Positions 1 through 9,724 of a stretch of DNA of 64,000 nt are shown here, piece after piece. The stretch is from positions 186,001 to 250,000 of the forward strand of contig JAFQRY010000011.1 in NCBI GenBank assembly GCA_017409845.1. Direction: 5' to 3'. This DNA comes from Clostridia bacterium. Its GTDB lineage: Bacteria; Bacillota; Clostridia; Oscillospirales; Acutalibacteraceae. The stretch's first letter is position 1. The number at the start of each line of letters is the position of its first letter. The position numbers and the translations under genes were made by a program. The notes under the pieces were generated by a model. That model did no database searches, was not told where the DNA came from, and saw nothing but the letters and a program-made list of their open reading frames with translations.

Positions 1-16
1 CGGCACTAAGGCGTAA
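1..16 (+). CDS. rpmC: ribosomal protein L29, last codons only
   Basis: The window opens inside a gene. The frame reads Gly-Thr-Lys-Ala and then TAA. A lysine-rich tail of this kind directly before rpsQ fits L29 (rpmC), which precedes rpsQ in the S10/spc order. Only five codons are visible, so the identity rests on position. Confidence 0.55.
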
Positions 17-37
17 GGAAAGGGAGGTTAAAGTTCA

Positions 38-292
38 ATGGAAAGAAACCTCAGAAAAACTCGCGTTGGTATTGTTACCAGCGACAAGATGGATAAGACC
101 GTAGTTGTTTCAGTTAAGGACAAGGTCAGACATCCTCTTTATAAGAAAATCATCAACAACACATACAAGCTTAAGGCACACGATGAAAACAACGAGTGCG
201 GCATGGGCGACCGTGTCCTTGTAATGGAAACCCGTCCCCTGTCAAAGGACAAGAGATGGCGTGTAGTAGAAATCATTGAGAAGGCTAAATAA
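38..292 (+). CDS. rpsQ: 30S ribosomal protein S17
   Basis: 84 residues, the usual length for bacterial S17, an OB-fold primary binder of the 16S rRNA 5' domain. It begins [20 protein letters not shown], and KTVVVSV and [16 protein letters not shown] are recognisable S17 blocks. The ATG follows a GGGAGG ribosome binding site. It sits 21 bases after the rpmC stop and 29 bases before rplN, inside the ribosomal operon. Confidence 0.97.
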   Translation: MERNLRKTRVGIVTSDKMDKTVVVSVKDKVRHPLYKKIINNTYKLKAHDENNECGMGDRVLVMETRPLSKDKRWRVVEIIEKAK

Positions 293-321
293 TTTAGCCG
301 TAGTGTAAGGAGGAAAACACT

Positions 322-690
322 GTGATACAGCAGCAGAGTTACCTCAAGGTTGCCGACAACACCGGTGCTAAGGAGATCATGTGTATCCGAGTACTCGGCG
401 GTTCCGGCAGGAGGTATGCCAATATTGGCGACGTCGTTGTTGCTTCTGTTAAAAAGGCAACACCCGGTGGCGTAGTAAAAAAAGGCGATGTTGTAAAAGC
501 GGTAGTAGTACGCACCGCAAGCGGCCTTCGCCGTGAGGACGGAACTTACATTCGCTTCGATGAGAATGCAGCCGTCATCATTAAAGAAGACAAGAACCCC
601 AGAGGTACCCGTATCTTTGGACCAGTAGCAAGAGAGCTTCGTGAAAAGGATTACACAAAGATTCTTTCACTCGCTCCTGAAGTACTTTAA
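322..690 (+). CDS. rplN: 50S ribosomal protein L14
   Basis: 122 residues, exactly the usual L14 length. It starts at GTG 322, placed 8 bases after [26 protein letters not shown] is the conserved L14 start, so the GTG is well supported. Family knowledge: L14 sits at the subunit interface, contacts bridge B5/B8 and is the docking site of the silencing factor RsfS, whose gene is also in this window at 30567. Confidence 0.97.
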   Translation: MIQQQSYLKVADNTGAKEIMCIRVLGGSGRRYANIGDVVVASVKKATPGGVVKKGDVVKAVVVRTASGLRREDGTYIRFDENAAVIIKEDKNPRGTRIFGPVARELREKDYTKILSLAPEVL

Positions 691-701
691 TCGGAGGTGC
701 T

Positions 702-1025
702 ATGAAGATGCATGTTAAAAAAGGCGATGAAGTAGTAGTAATCAACGGTAAGTACAGAGGCAAGCGCGGCAAGGTTATGGAAGTAAGCCCTTCAGAAGGT
801 AAGGTTATCGTTGAAGGCGTTAACATTGTAACCAAGCACGTTAAGCCCCGCAAGATGGGTGAAGCAGGCGGCCTTATCAAGGCTGAAAGCGCACTCTATG
901 CAGACAAGGTTCAGGTTATCTGCCCCAAGTGCGGCAGACCCACAAGAACCGGTCACAAGATTAATTCCAAAGGCAAGAAAGTCCGCACTTGCAAGAAGAG
1001 CGACTGCCTTGCAGAGTTTGAATAA
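702..1025 (+). CDS. rplX: 50S ribosomal protein L24
   Basis: 107 residues. The N-terminal KOW motif (about residues 4-32, KKGDEVVVINGKYRGKRGKV) is the rRNA-binding part of this assembly initiator. The C-terminal third carries CPKCGRP (about residue 75 on) and CKKSDC near the end, a four-cysteine zinc-ribbon-like arrangement found in many Firmicute L24 proteins. The gene follows rplN after 11 bases with GGAGG in the gap. Confidence 0.96.
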   Translation: MKMHVKKGDEVVVINGKYRGKRGKVMEVSPSEGKVIVEGVNIVTKHVKPRKMGEAGGLIKAESALYADKVQVICPKCGRPTRTGHKINSKGKKVRTCKKSDCLAEFE

Positions 1026-1043
1026 TAAGGGAGGACATAACAA

Positions 1044-1586
1044 ATGGCAGCAAGATTAAAAGAAATGTATGTCAAAGATGTTGCACCTGCTCTTATGAAG
1101 AAATTCGAATATAAGAGTGTTATGCAGATCCCGAAGCTTGAGAAGATTGTTATCAACGTTTCCAGCGGTGAAGCAATCACCAACTCAAAATCAATTGATG
1201 CAATTGTTTCAGACCTTAAGCAGATCACAGGTCAGACACCTGTAAAGTGCAAGGCAAAGAAGTCAGTTGCTAACTTCAAGCTCCGTGAAGGCATGGTTAT
1301 CGGTGCAAAGGTTACACTCAGAGGCGACAGAATGTATGAGTTCCTTGACAGACTCTTCAACCTCGCTCTCCCCAGAGTTCGTGACTTCAGAGGTATCAAC
1401 CCCAACTCATTCGACGGAAGAGGCAACTATAACATGGGCGTTAAAGAACAGCTCATCTTCCCCGAAATTGATTACGATAAGATTGACAAGGTAAGAGGTA
1501 TGGACATCTGCTTTGTTACAACAGCAAATACTGACGAAGAAGCTCGTGAGCTGCTCACCCTTATGGGCGCTCCGTTCTCGAAATAA
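1044..1586 (+). CDS. rplE: 50S ribosomal protein L5
   Basis: 180 residues, normal for L5, the protein that holds 5S rRNA in the central protuberance. Characteristic blocks are [10 protein letters not shown] (residues 30-39), [13 protein letters not shown], and the loop [20 protein letters not shown] that contacts tRNA in the P site. It follows rplX after 18 bases and is read together with the neighbouring ribosomal genes. Confidence 0.97.
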   Translation: MAARLKEMYVKDVAPALMKKFEYKSVMQIPKLEKIVINVSSGEAITNSKSIDAIVSDLKQITGQTPVKCKAKKSVANFKLREGMVIGAKVTLRGDRMYEFLDRLFNLALPRVRDFRGINPNSFDGRGNYNMGVKEQLIFPEIDYDKIDKVRGMDICFVTTANTDEEARELLTLMGAPFSK

Positions 1587-1598
1587 GGAGGGATTACC

Positions 1599-1784
1599 GT
1601 GGCAAAGACATCAATGAAAGTCAAGCAGGCACGCCCTGCAAAGTACAGCACAAGAGCGTACAACAGATGTAAGATCTGCGGAAGACCCCATGCTTATCTT
1701 CGCAAGTACGGCGTTTGCCGTATCTGCTTCAGAGAGCTGGCTCACGCAGGTCAGATTCCCGGCGTTAAGAAAGCAAGTTGGTAA
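1599..1784 (+). CDS. rpsZ: 30S ribosomal protein S14, zinc-binding type Z
   Basis: 61 residues, the short zinc form of S14. C24-x2-C27 (CKIC) and C40-x2-C43 (CRIC) form the zinc site. The start is GTG 1599 after AAGGAGG; the protein begins [10 protein letters not shown] as in other type Z proteins. Family knowledge: S14 assembles in the 30S head, and genomes with the zinc form sometimes carry a second zinc-free copy used under zinc starvation; none is in this window. Confidence 0.96.
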   Translation: MAKTSMKVKQARPAKYSTRAYNRCKICGRPHAYLRKYGVCRICFRELAHAGQIPGVKKASW

Positions 1785-1812
1785 TTGAGCGATTGCAAAG
1801 GAGGTAAACAGT

Positions 1813-2211
1813 ATGCAGATTACTGATTCCATCGCTGATATGCTCACCCGTATCCGCAATGCGAATGCGGCTAAGCACGATACAGTGAAGGTTCCCGCAT
1901 CTAACATGAAGAAAGCGATTGCTCAGATTCTTCTTGATGAGGGATATATTAAAGGATTTAAGGTTGAGGATGACGGAAAGCAGGGCATGATTGAAATTGC
2001 TCTCAAGTACGGTCCCAACAAGTCTCAGGTTATCACCGGTCTCAGAAGAGTTTCAAAGCCCGGTCTGAGAATTTACACAAACTGTGAGGATATGCCCAGA
2101 GTTATGAAGGGTATCGGCATTGCCATCCTCTCAACATCAAAAGGCGTTATGACTGACAAGGACGCACGCAAGGCCAACGTTGGCGGCGAAGTTCTTGCAT
2201 TCGTATGGTAA
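1813..2211 (+). CDS. rpsH: 30S ribosomal protein S8
   Basis: 132 residues, the standard length. [18 protein letters not shown] at the start and [14 protein letters not shown] near the end are diagnostic of S8, a primary binder of the 16S central domain. In enterobacteria S8 represses this operon by binding the L5 region of the mRNA; I see no proof of the same site here. AAAGGAGG lies just before the ATG. Confidence 0.97.
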   Translation: MQITDSIADMLTRIRNANAAKHDTVKVPASNMKKAIAQILLDEGYIKGFKVEDDGKQGMIEIALKYGPNKSQVITGLRRVSKPGLRIYTNCEDMPRVMKGIGIAILSTSKGVMTDKDARKANVGGEVLAFVW

Positions 2212-2224
2212 GGAGGTGCCGTAA

Positions 2225-2770
2225 ATGTCACGTATAGGTAAGAAACCTATTGTTATCCCCGCTGGTGTGGAAGTGAAGCTTGACGGCACAACAATTACCG
2301 TTAAGGGCCCCAAGGGCACTCTTACAAGAGATCTTCATCCCAACATGAAGGTTGAAATTGAAGGCGCTGAAATCAATGTAAGCCGCCCCAATGACAACAA
2401 AGAAAACAGATCACTTCACGGTCTCACAAGAACTCTTATCAACAACATGGTAACAGGCGTTAACGAAACCTTCAAGAAGGAACTCGAAGTTAACGGTATC
2501 GGTTACCGTTGCGAAGTTAAGGGTCAGGTGCTTACCCTCAAGATCGGTTACTCACACGACGTTGTTATGACCGCTCCCGAAGGTGTTACCGTTGAAGTTC
2601 CCAACCCCAACAAAATTATTATCTCAGGTCCCGACAAGCAGAAGGTCGGACAGTTTGCCGCTAACGTTCGTGAGAAGAGACCCCCCGAACCCTACAAGGG
2701 CAAGGGCATCAAGTATGCTGACGAACACATCCGCCGCAAGGAAGGCAAGGCCGGTAAGGGCGGTAAATAA
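2225..2770 (+). CDS. rplF: 50S ribosomal protein L6
   Basis: 181 residues with the two related L6 domains. SRIGKKPIVIPAGVEV opens the protein, and GPDKQKVGQFAANVRE plus PEPYKGKGIKY are the conserved second-domain sequences that contact 23S rRNA near the sarcin-ricin loop. Start ATG 2225 follows AAGGAGG within 13 bases of the rpsH stop. Confidence 0.97.
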   Translation: MSRIGKKPIVIPAGVEVKLDGTTITVKGPKGTLTRDLHPNMKVEIEGAEINVSRPNDNKENRSLHGLTRTLINNMVTGVNETFKKELEVNGIGYRCEVKGQVLTLKIGYSHDVVMTAPEGVTVEVPNPNKIIISGPDKQKVGQFAANVREKRPPEPYKGKGIKYADEHIRRKEGKAGKGGK

Positions 2771-2827
2771 TAAGCGTTACCGGATATTACCGGTAGCTGC
2801 TTAAGTCTAATTAAGGAGTGAAAAATT

Positions 2828-3187
2828 ATGGTTAACAGACCGGACAGCAATAAGGCCAGACAGACTCGCCATAAGAGAGTCCGTGCCAAGATTTCAGGCA
2901 CAGCTGAATGTCCTCGCCTTAATGTATTCCGCTCCCTCCAGAATATCTACGCTCAGTTAATAGACGACGTTAAGGGTGAAACCCTTGTGTCCGCATCAAC
3001 TGTTGAGAAGGATTTTGAGGAATACGGCGGAAATAAGTCTGCTGCTCACAAGGTGGGCGAATTAATTGCAAAACGTGCCGCAGAAAAGGGTATCGAAAAC
3101 TGCGTTTTCGACCGTGGCGGCTATATCTATCACGGCCGTGTTAAGGAACTGGCCGACGGCGCCCGTGAGGGTGGCCTCAAGTTCTAA
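2828..3187 (+). CDS. rplR: 50S ribosomal protein L18
   Basis: 119 residues. The basic N-terminus ([20 protein letters not shown]) and the end [20 protein letters not shown] are typical of L18, which binds 5S rRNA with L5. The 57-base gap after rplF holds a short perfect hairpin (TACCGG/CCGGTA, 2778-2795) without a U-run, so it is not an obvious terminator. Confidence 0.97.
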   Translation: MVNRPDSNKARQTRHKRVRAKISGTAECPRLNVFRSLQNIYAQLIDDVKGETLVSASTVEKDFEEYGGNKSAAHKVGELIAKRAAEKGIENCVFDRGGYIYHGRVKELADGAREGGLKF

Positions 3188-3204
3188 GAAGGGGAGGAAT
3201 ACTT

Positions 3205-3705
3205 TTGGCTAAGATTGATGCATCGGCATATGAGCTCACAGAGCGCGTAGTAGCCATTAACCGTGTTTCCAAAACCGTAAAGGGCGGTCGTATCTTTAAG
3301 TTTGCGGCTATCGTAGTTGTCGGCGACGGCAACGGCATTATCGGTTTCGGACTTGGCAAATCAGGTGAAGTTCCCGACGCTATCCGTAAGGGTATCGAAG
3401 ATGCTAAGAAGAATCTCATGAAGGTAGCTCTCAAGGGCTCAACAATCCCTCATGAAATCATCGGCAAGTTCGGTGCAGGCGTTGTTCTTCTCAAGCCCGC
3501 TGCACCCGGTACCGGCGTTATCGCAGGTGGCCCCGTTCGTGCGGTTGTTGAAACAGTAGGTATCAAGGATATCCGTACAAAGGCTCTTCGTTCAAACAAT
3601 CCTACTAATGTTGTAAGAGCTACTATCGACGGACTTTCAAAGCTTCGCAATGTAGAAGAAGTTGCTGCTATCCGCGGCAAGTCTGCAAAAGAAATTTTAG
3701 GTTAA
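3205..3705 (+). CDS. rpsE: 30S ribosomal protein S5
   Basis: 166 residues. The start is a TTG at 3205 behind GGGGAGG; no better in-frame ATG exists before the conserved region. [20 protein letters not shown] is the S5 RNA-binding domain signature, and [15 protein letters not shown] starts the C-terminal fold. Family knowledge: S5 lies at the mRNA entry side, affects fidelity and is the site of spectinomycin resistance changes. Confidence 0.96.
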   Translation: MAKIDASAYELTERVVAINRVSKTVKGGRIFKFAAIVVVGDGNGIIGFGLGKSGEVPDAIRKGIEDAKKNLMKVALKGSTIPHEIIGKFGAGVVLLKPAAPGTGVIAGGPVRAVVETVGIKDIRTKALRSNNPTNVVRATIDGLSKLRNVEEVAAIRGKSAKEILG

Positions 3706-3720
3706 GGAGGGCGGATTACA

Positions 3721-3912
3721 ATGGCAGATATTCAGGTAAAGCTCGTTAAGAGCCTTATTGGAAGCACCAAGCCCCAGATCGCAACCGCCCATGCACTTGG
3801 TCTTCATAAAATCGGCGACGTTTCAGTTCAGCCGGACAACGCTGCTACTCAGGGCAAGGTAAGAAAGATTTCTCACCTTGTTGAGACCAGCGAGCAAGGA
3901 GGTGCAAACTAA
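3721..3912 (+). CDS. rpmD: 50S ribosomal protein L30
   Basis: 63 residues, the short bacterial L30. [18 protein letters not shown] and [15 protein letters not shown] are recognisable family blocks. Its stop TAA shares one base with the rplO ATG (TAATG), so the two are probably translationally coupled. Confidence 0.95.
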   Translation: MADIQVKLVKSLIGSTKPQIATAHALGLHKIGDVSVQPDNAATQGKVRKISHLVETSEQGGAN

Positions 3913-4355
3913 TGAAGTTGCACGATCTCTCACCCGCAGCAGGCTCAGCAAAAGAGCGTAAGCGTATCGGTCGTGGTCCCGCATCAGGTCAGGGTAAAAC
4001 AGCCGGTAAGGGTCATAAAGGTCAGAAGGCACGTGCAGGCAGAGGAATGCGTGCCGGCTTTGAAGGCGGTCAGATGCCCCTTCAGAGAAGAGTCCCCAAG
4101 AGAGGATTCAACAACATCTTTGCAACAGAGATGGCAATAACAAATATTGCTACTCTTGATAAGTATTTCGAAGACGGTGCAACCGTCACAATCGACGCTC
4201 TTATCGAGAAAGGCATTATTAAAAAGACTTTGGACGGCGTAAAGATTTTGGGTAATGGCGAAATTTCGAAGAAGCTCACCGTTCAGGCAAATGCTTTTTC
4301 AGATAGCGCAAAATCAAAGATCGAAGCTGCCGGAGGAAAGGCAGAGGTGATCTAA
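3912..4355 (+). CDS. rplO: 50S ribosomal protein L15
   Basis: 147 residues. The glycine- and lysine-rich N-terminal extension ([20 protein letters not shown]) threads into 23S rRNA, and [18 protein letters not shown] is the family signature. It starts in the stop codon of rpmD and ends one base before secY, so it forms a tight translational unit with both. Confidence 0.97.
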   Translation: MKLHDLSPAAGSAKERKRIGRGPASGQGKTAGKGHKGQKARAGRGMRAGFEGGQMPLQRRVPKRGFNNIFATEMAITNIATLDKYFEDGATVTIDALIEKGIIKKTLDGVKILGNGEISKKLTVQANAFSDSAKSKIEAAGGKAEVI

Positions 4356-4356
4356 C

Positions 4357-5712
4357 ATGCTTCAGACACTTGTTAACGCATGGAAAATCGCTGACCTTCG
4401 CAAAAAGATGATCTATACTGCATTGATCATCCTCATTTTCAGAATAGGTTCAGCAATCCCTGTTCCTTTCACTGATATTGGTGAAGCCGGTATCATCGGC
4501 GACCCCAATGCAGGAACATTCATGAACTATCTTGCTATGATGACCGGTGATGCATTCACATACGGAACAATTTTCGCTATGTCAATCACACCCTACATTA
4601 ACAGCTCGATTATCATGCAGCTGCTCGCAGTTGCAATTCCCGCCCTTGAAAGACTTCAGAAGGAAGGCGAGGAAGGCCGCAAGAAGATTGCTTCCATCAC
4701 TCGTTTCGTAACCATCGGTCTGGGTCTTCTCCAGAGTACAGCTTACTACTTCTATCTCCGCAGCCAGGGCTACCTTGTTAAGGATGCAACAGGTGCAGAC
4801 TTCACAGGCTTTGCTGCAGTCTTCCAGGCAATCGTTATTATTCTCTGCTTCACAGCCGGTACAGCCCTCATCATGTGGCTCGGCGAGAGAATCAACGAAA
4901 AGGGCATCGGCAACGGTATCTCAATGATTCTTTTTGCAGGTATCGTTTCAAGAATCCCCACTCTCATCACAACACTCTTCGGCCCCGAAAACGGTTATAT
5001 CCGTCTTGGCGGTCCGTACTATTTCCTTTCTCCGTTCGTAGCAATCTGCCTTATTCTTATGATTGCTTTCATCGTATGGATGGATAACGCAGAAAGAAGA
5101 ATTCCCGTGCAGTATGCAAAGAGAGTTGTCGGCAGAAAGATGTACGGCGGTCAGAGCACACATATCCCCATCAAGGTTAATATGTCAGGTGTTATGCCCG
5201 TTATCTTCGCTTCATCAATTCTCTCACTTCCTCCCACAATTGAGATGTTTGTAGGTTCAAACCTCAAGGAGGACGGTTTCTGGAAAGGTTTCTTCGGAAT
5301 CTTTGCTTATGACCACTGGGCATACAGCATTATTTACTTCATCTTTATCATTGCTTTTGCATATTTCTATGCAAGCATTCAGTACAACCCCATCGAAATG
5401 TCAAAGAATATCCGTGATAACGGCGGTTCAATCCCCGGCATTCGTCCCGGCGAACCTACCTCAAGATATATCTCGAAGATTCTCAACAGAATGACACTTC
5501 TCGGAGCTCTTCTCCTCAGTATTGTTGCTCTCTTCCCGATTCTCTTCTCACAGATTTCTTCCTTCTTCCTCAACATGTGGAACGAAGGTGCAACAATGAA
5601 CGTTTCGCTCGGCGGTACATCAATCATCATTCTTGTAGGTGTTGCTCTTGAAACAGTCAAGCAGCTTGAAAGCCAGATGATGATGAGACATTACAAGGGC
5701 TTCCTTGATTAA
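4357..5712 (+). CDS. secY: preprotein translocase subunit SecY
   Basis: 451 residues, the pore of the general secretion channel in the cytoplasmic membrane, which works with SecE/SecG and SecA. About ten hydrophobic segments can be followed from AALIILIFRIGSAIPVPF on. GISMILFAGIVSRIP and the cytoplasmic loop with RRIPVQYAKR are conserved SecY sequences. ATG 4357 lies one base after the rplO stop. A perfect hairpin, GTAAGCC-AA-GGCTTAC (5722-5737), lies between secY and map, where adk is usually found. Confidence 0.97.
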   Translation: MLQTLVNAWKIADLRKKMIYTALIILIFRIGSAIPVPFTDIGEAGIIGDPNAGTFMNYLAMMTGDAFTYGTIFAMSITPYINSSIIMQLLAVAIPALERLQKEGEEGRKKIASITRFVTIGLGLLQSTAYYFYLRSQGYLVKDATGADFTGFAAVFQAIVIILCFTAGTALIMWLGERINEKGIGNGISMILFAGIVSRIPTLITTLFGPENGYIRLGGPYYFLSPFVAICLILMIAFIVWMDNAERRIPVQYAKRVVGRKMYGGQSTHIPIKVNMSGVMPVIFASSILSLPPTIEMFVGSNLKEDGFWKGFFGIFAYDHWAYSIIYFIFIIAFAYFYASIQYNPIEMSKNIRDNGGSIPGIRPGEPTSRYISKILNRMTLLGALLLSIVALFPILFSQISSFFLNMWNEGATMNVSLGGTSIIILVGVALETVKQLESQMMMRHYKGFLD

Positions 5713-5721
5713 TGTTTTTCG

Positions 5722-5737
5722 GTAAGCCAAGGCTTAC
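5722..5737 (+). other. perfect hairpin between secY and map
   Basis: GTAAGCC-AA-GGCTTAC is a 7-bp perfect stem with a 2-base loop, followed by ATTTTACGGAGG. There is no long U-run, so termination would be weak; mRNA processing or partial attenuation between secY and the downstream half of the operon is possible. The role is inference only. Confidence 0.4.
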
Positions 5738-5755
5738 ATTTTACGGAGGATTAGC

Positions 5756-6505
5756 ATGATAGTGCTCAAAACAACAAGAGAACTCAGCCTTATGAAAGAG
5801 GCATGCGTTATCGCTGCAGGAGCATTAAAGGCAGCAGGTGAGGCGGTTGAGCCGGGAGTTTCCACGGAAGAAATCAATCGCATTGCACATAACTTCATCG
5901 TGAAGAGCGGAGCAATTCCGACCTTCAAGGGTTATAACGGTTATCCTGCTGCTGCATGCATTTCCATAAACGATGAGGTCATTCACGGCATTCCGAGCAA
6001 AAAGCGTATAATCAAAGCCGGCGATATAGTCAGCGTTGATGTAGGCGCAACCTTCAACGGCTATGTCGGCGATAATGCCGCCACTTTTGCGGCGGGGGAT
6101 ATTTCTCCCGAAGCTCAGCGGCTGTGCGACACGACCAGAGAAAGCCTTTACGAAGGCATAAAGATGGCTGTCGCAGGCGGCAGACTCGGCGATATCGGCT
6201 CAACAATCCAAAGGTATTGTGAGGAAAGAGGCTTTTCGGTGGTTCGTGAATTTACGGGCCACGGAGTCGGAAAGCAGATGCATGAAGACCCCAGCGTACC
6301 GAATTTCGGCACACCCGGACGAGGTGTGCGCCTGCTCCCCGGCATGACAATTGCTATCGAGCCCATGATAAACATGGGAGGTGCAGGCATCAGGCAGTTG
6401 CCTGACGGTTGGACTATCAAAACAAAGGACGGTTCACTTTCAGCTCATTTCGAGCATACAATTGCGATAACATCAAACGGTCCTGTAATTCTTACCAAAA
6501 TATAA
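5756..6505 (+). CDS. map: type I methionine aminopeptidase
   Basis: 249 residues. It removes the initiator methionine from new proteins as a two-metal hydrolase. Ligand motifs are present: SVDVGATFNGYVGDNAATF (two Asp), FTGHGVGKQMHE (His), IAIEPMI (Glu) and HFEHTIAIT (final Glu). The protein lacks the extra SH3-binding or zinc N-terminus, as expected for type Ia. The start ATG 5756 follows GGAGG. Normally adk lies between secY and map; here map follows secY after 43 bases. Confidence 0.95.
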   Translation: MIVLKTTRELSLMKEACVIAAGALKAAGEAVEPGVSTEEINRIAHNFIVKSGAIPTFKGYNGYPAAACISINDEVIHGIPSKKRIIKAGDIVSVDVGATFNGYVGDNAATFAAGDISPEAQRLCDTTRESLYEGIKMAVAGGRLGDIGSTIQRYCEERGFSVVREFTGHGVGKQMHEDPSVPNFGTPGRGVRLLPGMTIAIEPMINMGGAGIRQLPDGWTIKTKDGSLSAHFEHTIAITSNGPVILTKI

Positions 6506-6514
6506 GGTGAGATT

Positions 6515-6751
6515 ATGGAAAAGGGAACGGTGGTTAAATCGCTTGCAGGCAGAGATAAGGGCAAGCTTCTTGCAGTGATGCAGAGCAGCAAAGGCTCGGT
6601 GCTCGTCTGCGACGGAAAAGAGCGTCCGCTTGATAGACCAAAAAGCAAAAACATTCGGCATGTCGAGTGCGTCGGATTATCCGTTACGGAAAACGACATG
6701 AGAACCGACAGGGCTCTCAGAAAAGCACTCAGACAATTAATGCAGAGTTAA
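6515..6751 (+). CDS. KOW-domain RNA-binding protein
   Basis: 78 residues. KGTVVKSLAGRDKGKLLAVM at the N-terminus is a KOW motif as in L14e/L24-like RNA binders. It lies in the map-infA gap where Firmicutes often have a small KOW protein. The C-terminus (RKALRQLMQS) is basic. It is probably ribosome-associated, but the exact role in this group is not known to me. Start ATG 6515 follows AAGGTGAG. Confidence 0.8.
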   Translation: MEKGTVVKSLAGRDKGKLLAVMQSSKGSVLVCDGKERPLDRPKSKNIRHVECVGLSVTENDMRTDRALRKALRQLMQS

Positions 6752-6774
6752 CGGCAACAACTTAGGAGGTTATT

Positions 6775-7127
<353 letters not shown>

Positions 7128-7168
7128 TCCCGACGAAAACCAAGTTTATTTGGAGGTGCAACTGACAA

Positions 7169-7537
7169 ATGGCGCGTATTTCAGGTGTTGACCTGCCCAG
7201 AGAGAAGAGAGTTGAAATTGCTCTTACTTACATCTACGGCATAGGTCGTAAGACTGCAAGCGACATTATCGCAGCAACCGGCGTTGATCCTGACCTCAGA
7301 GTTAAGGATATGACCGAAGACGATGTTTCAAAGCTTCGTGATTACATTGAGCATAACCTTACTGTAGAAGGTGATCTTCGCAGAGAAACCGCATTCGATA
7401 TCAAGAGACTTATCGAAATCGGATGCTACCGTGGCGTTCGTCACAGAAAAGGTCTCCCCGTAAGAGGTCAGAGATCAAAGACAAACGCTCGTACACGCAA
7501 AGGTCCCAAGAAGACCATTGCAAACAAGAAGAAATAA
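7169..7537 (+). CDS. rpsM: 30S ribosomal protein S13
   Basis: 122 residues. [20 protein letters not shown] opens the protein, and [20 protein letters not shown] is the basic tail block that contacts P-site tRNA and 16S rRNA in the head. S13 also forms the B1 bridges to L5. TTGGAGGTG precedes the ATG. It begins the alpha-operon part: rpsM-rpsK-rpsD-rpoA-rplQ. Confidence 0.97.
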   Translation: MARISGVDLPREKRVEIALTYIYGIGRKTASDIIAATGVDPDLRVKDMTEDDVSKLRDYIEHNLTVEGDLRRETAFDIKRLIEIGCYRGVRHRKGLPVRGQRSKTNARTRKGPKKTIANKKK

Positions 7538-7552
7538 GCTAGGAGGGATATT

Positions 7553-7954
7553 ATGGCTAAAGCAGCAAAAAAGACAACAGGTACTCGCAAACGCCGTGAA
7601 CGCAAGAATATCGAGCGTGGCGCAGCCCATATCCAATCCACCTTTAACAACACTATCGTTACAATCACTGATACCCAGGGTAACGCAGTTTCATGGGCAA
7701 GTGCCGGTGAAATGGGCTTCCGCGGCTCAAAGAAATCAACTCCCTTCGCAGCTCAGACTGCAGCCGAAACAGCAGCAAAGATTGCTATTGACCACGGCAT
7801 GAAGACAGTTGAAGTTTATGTTAAGGGCCCCGGCCAGGGTCGTGAAGCGGCTATCAGAGCTCTTCAGACAGCAGGTCTGGAAGTTAACATGATTAAGGAT
7901 GTTACTCCCATTCCTCACAACGGATGCCGCCCGCCCAAGAGAAGGCGCGTGTAA
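7553..7954 (+). CDS. rpsK: 30S ribosomal protein S11
   Basis: 133 residues. [20 protein letters not shown] and [16 protein letters not shown] are signature blocks, and the end [12 protein letters not shown] is the conserved basic tail near the mRNA exit. The N-terminus is very basic ([14 protein letters not shown]). It follows rpsM after 15 bases with AGGAGG. Confidence 0.97.
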   Translation: MAKAAKKTTGTRKRRERKNIERGAAHIQSTFNNTIVTITDTQGNAVSWASAGEMGFRGSKKSTPFAAQTAAETAAKIAIDHGMKTVEVYVKGPGQGREAAIRALQTAGLEVNMIKDVTPIPHNGCRPPKRRRV

Positions 7955-7982
7955 CCAGAATTTTTTGGAGGTGTAACACAAT

Positions 7983-8609
7983 ATGGCAAGATATACCGGT
8001 GCGGTATGTAAACTGTGCCGCCGTGAAGGCAAAAAGCTTTACCTCAAGGGTGAGCGTTGCTACACCGGCAAGTGTGCTGTAGAGCGTAGAGCATATGCTC
8101 CCGGCCAGCACGGTCAGAGCCGCAAGAAGGCAACTGAATACGGTCTTCAGCTTCGTGCTAAGCAGCAGGCTAAGCGCTACTATGGTATTCAGGAAGGCCA
8201 GTTCTATAAGTATTTCCTTATGGCTGAGCGTAAGCAGGGCGTAACAGGTGAAAACCTTCTCCGCATCTGCGAAAGCAGACTTGATAACGTTGTTTATCTT
8301 CTCGGCTGGGCTAACTCCAGAGCAGAAGCAAGACAGCTTGTTACTCACGGTCATTACAAAGTAAACGGCAAGAAGGTCAACGTTCCTTCATATCTCCTTA
8401 AGGCAGGCGATGAAATCGCTATTAAGGATAAGAGCAAGGAAAGCGACAAGATCAAGGCAACAGTTGAAGCAAATGCTTCAAGACCTGTTCCCCAGTGGCT
8501 TGACCTCAATGCAGAAGCTCTCACAGGAAAGGTTCTTGCTCTGCCCACTCGTGAGCAGATCATGGTTCCCGTTGAAGAGCATCTCATCGTCGAACTTTAT
8601 TCAAAGTAA
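7983..8609 (+). CDS. rpsD: 30S ribosomal protein S4, zinc form
   Basis: 208 residues. The N-terminus carries C9-x2-C12 and C26-x4-C31, so it is the zinc-binding C+ form. The S4 RNA-binding domain follows (about 95-160: [20 protein letters not shown], then [17 protein letters not shown]). S4 starts 30S assembly and in other bacteria represses the alpha operon. A 119-base gap with three small hairpins separates it from rpoA. Confidence 0.97.
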   Translation: MARYTGAVCKLCRREGKKLYLKGERCYTGKCAVERRAYAPGQHGQSRKKATEYGLQLRAKQQAKRYYGIQEGQFYKYFLMAERKQGVTGENLLRICESRLDNVVYLLGWANSRAEARQLVTHGHYKVNGKKVNVPSYLLKAGDEIAIKDKSKESDKIKATVEANASRPVPQWLDLNAEALTGKVLALPTREQIMVPVEEHLIVELYSK

Positions 8610-8618
8610 TAGCCGTAC

Positions 8619-8712
8619 TGATTTGCCTGCAAAGGCAATTCAGCGGTGGTTACTCGCTGCGTACAGCGTTTTTGAATGCATTTTAAGCAGGAATCATTCT
8701 CCTGCGTTTTAT
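8619..8712 (+). promoter_or_regulatory. three-hairpin leader in front of rpoA
   Basis: The rpsD-rpoA gap folds into three consecutive hairpins. CTGATTTGCC/GGCAATTCAG (8619-8644) is a 10-bp stem with one mismatch. CGCTG-CGTA-CAGCG plus TTTTT (8656-8674) has the form of a short intrinsic terminator. GCAGGA/TCCTGC (8688-8706) lies just upstream of the rpoA ribosome binding site. The other gaps in this operon are mostly bare, so a control element that sets rpoA/rplQ output is plausible. Function is inference. Confidence 0.45.
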
Positions 8713-8728
8713 AAAGGAGGGTTTTAGA

Positions 8729-9679
8729 ATGATTGGTATCGAAAAGCCCAGAATTGATACAGCTGAAATTTCCGAGGACGGAAAGTACGGCAGATTTGTT
8801 GTTGAACCCCTCGAAAGAGGCTACGGCACAACATTGGGTAACAGTCTGAGAAGAGTTCTTCTTTCATCTCTTCCCGGATACGCGATAACCTCCGTAAAGA
8901 TTGACGGAATTCTTCACGAATTCAGCACCATCCCCGGAGTTAAGGAAGATGTAACAGAGATTGTTCTCAACCTCAAGAATGTTATCCTTAAGATTCACGG
9001 AGACGGTCCTAAGACAATCTATATTGATGCAAACGGTGATGATGAAATCACAGCCGGCAGCATCAAAACCGATTCAGAGGTTGAAATTCTCAACCCCGAG
9101 CTTCACATCGCTACCCTCAACTCTGATGCACATGTAAGCATGGAGCTTACATGCGACAAGGGCAGAGGCTATGTTTCTGCAGACAGAAACAAGCAGATGA
9201 TGCAGCCCATTATCGGTGTTATTGCAATTGACTCTATTTATACACCCGTATTAAAGGTTAACTACACAGTTGAAAATACCCGTGTAGGTCAGATTACCGA
9301 CTATGATAAGCTGACCCTCGAGGTATGGACAAACGGAACCATCAATGCTATGGAGGCCGTTTCTCTCGGCGCCAAGATCCTCAACGAGCACCTCAACCTC
9401 TTCGGTGACCTCTCAGGCGAGGCATACGACACAGAGGTTATGGTCGTTAAGAACGATAGCGGCAAGGAGAAAGTCCTTGAGATGACCATTGAGGAACTTG
9501 ACCTCTCTGTGCGCTCCTTCAATTGTCTGAAGAGAGCTCAGATTAATACGGTTGAAGATTTGACCAACAGAACCGAGGAAGATATGATGAAAGTCCGCAA
9601 CCTCGGCAGAAAGTCTCTTGACGAAGTTGTTGCAAAGCTCAATTCACTTGGCTTTGACCTTCGCAGAGATGAGGACTAA
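8729..9679 (+). CDS. rpoA: DNA-directed RNA polymerase alpha subunit
   Basis: 316 residues, the usual Firmicute length. The N-terminal assembly domain (to about 230) contains [21 protein letters not shown] linker leads to the C-terminal domain (about 250-316) with [17 protein letters not shown] and [16 protein letters not shown], the helix-hairpin-helix that binds UP elements and activators. ATG 8729 follows AAAGGAGGG. Confidence 0.98.
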   Translation: MIGIEKPRIDTAEISEDGKYGRFVVEPLERGYGTTLGNSLRRVLLSSLPGYAITSVKIDGILHEFSTIPGVKEDVTEIVLNLKNVILKIHGDGPKTIYIDANGDDEITAGSIKTDSEVEILNPELHIATLNSDAHVSMELTCDKGRGYVSADRNKQMMQPIIGVIAIDSIYTPVLKVNYTVENTRVGQITDYDKLTLEVWTNGTINAMEAVSLGAKILNEHLNLFGDLSGEAYDTEVMVVKNDSGKEKVLEMTIEELDLSVRSFNCLKRAQINTVEDLTNRTEEDMMKVRNLGRKSLDEVVAKLNSLGFDLRRDED

Positions 9680-9724
9680 GAGTAACGAGTATCGTTACAC
9701 TACACGGTAAAGGAGTGTGAATTT

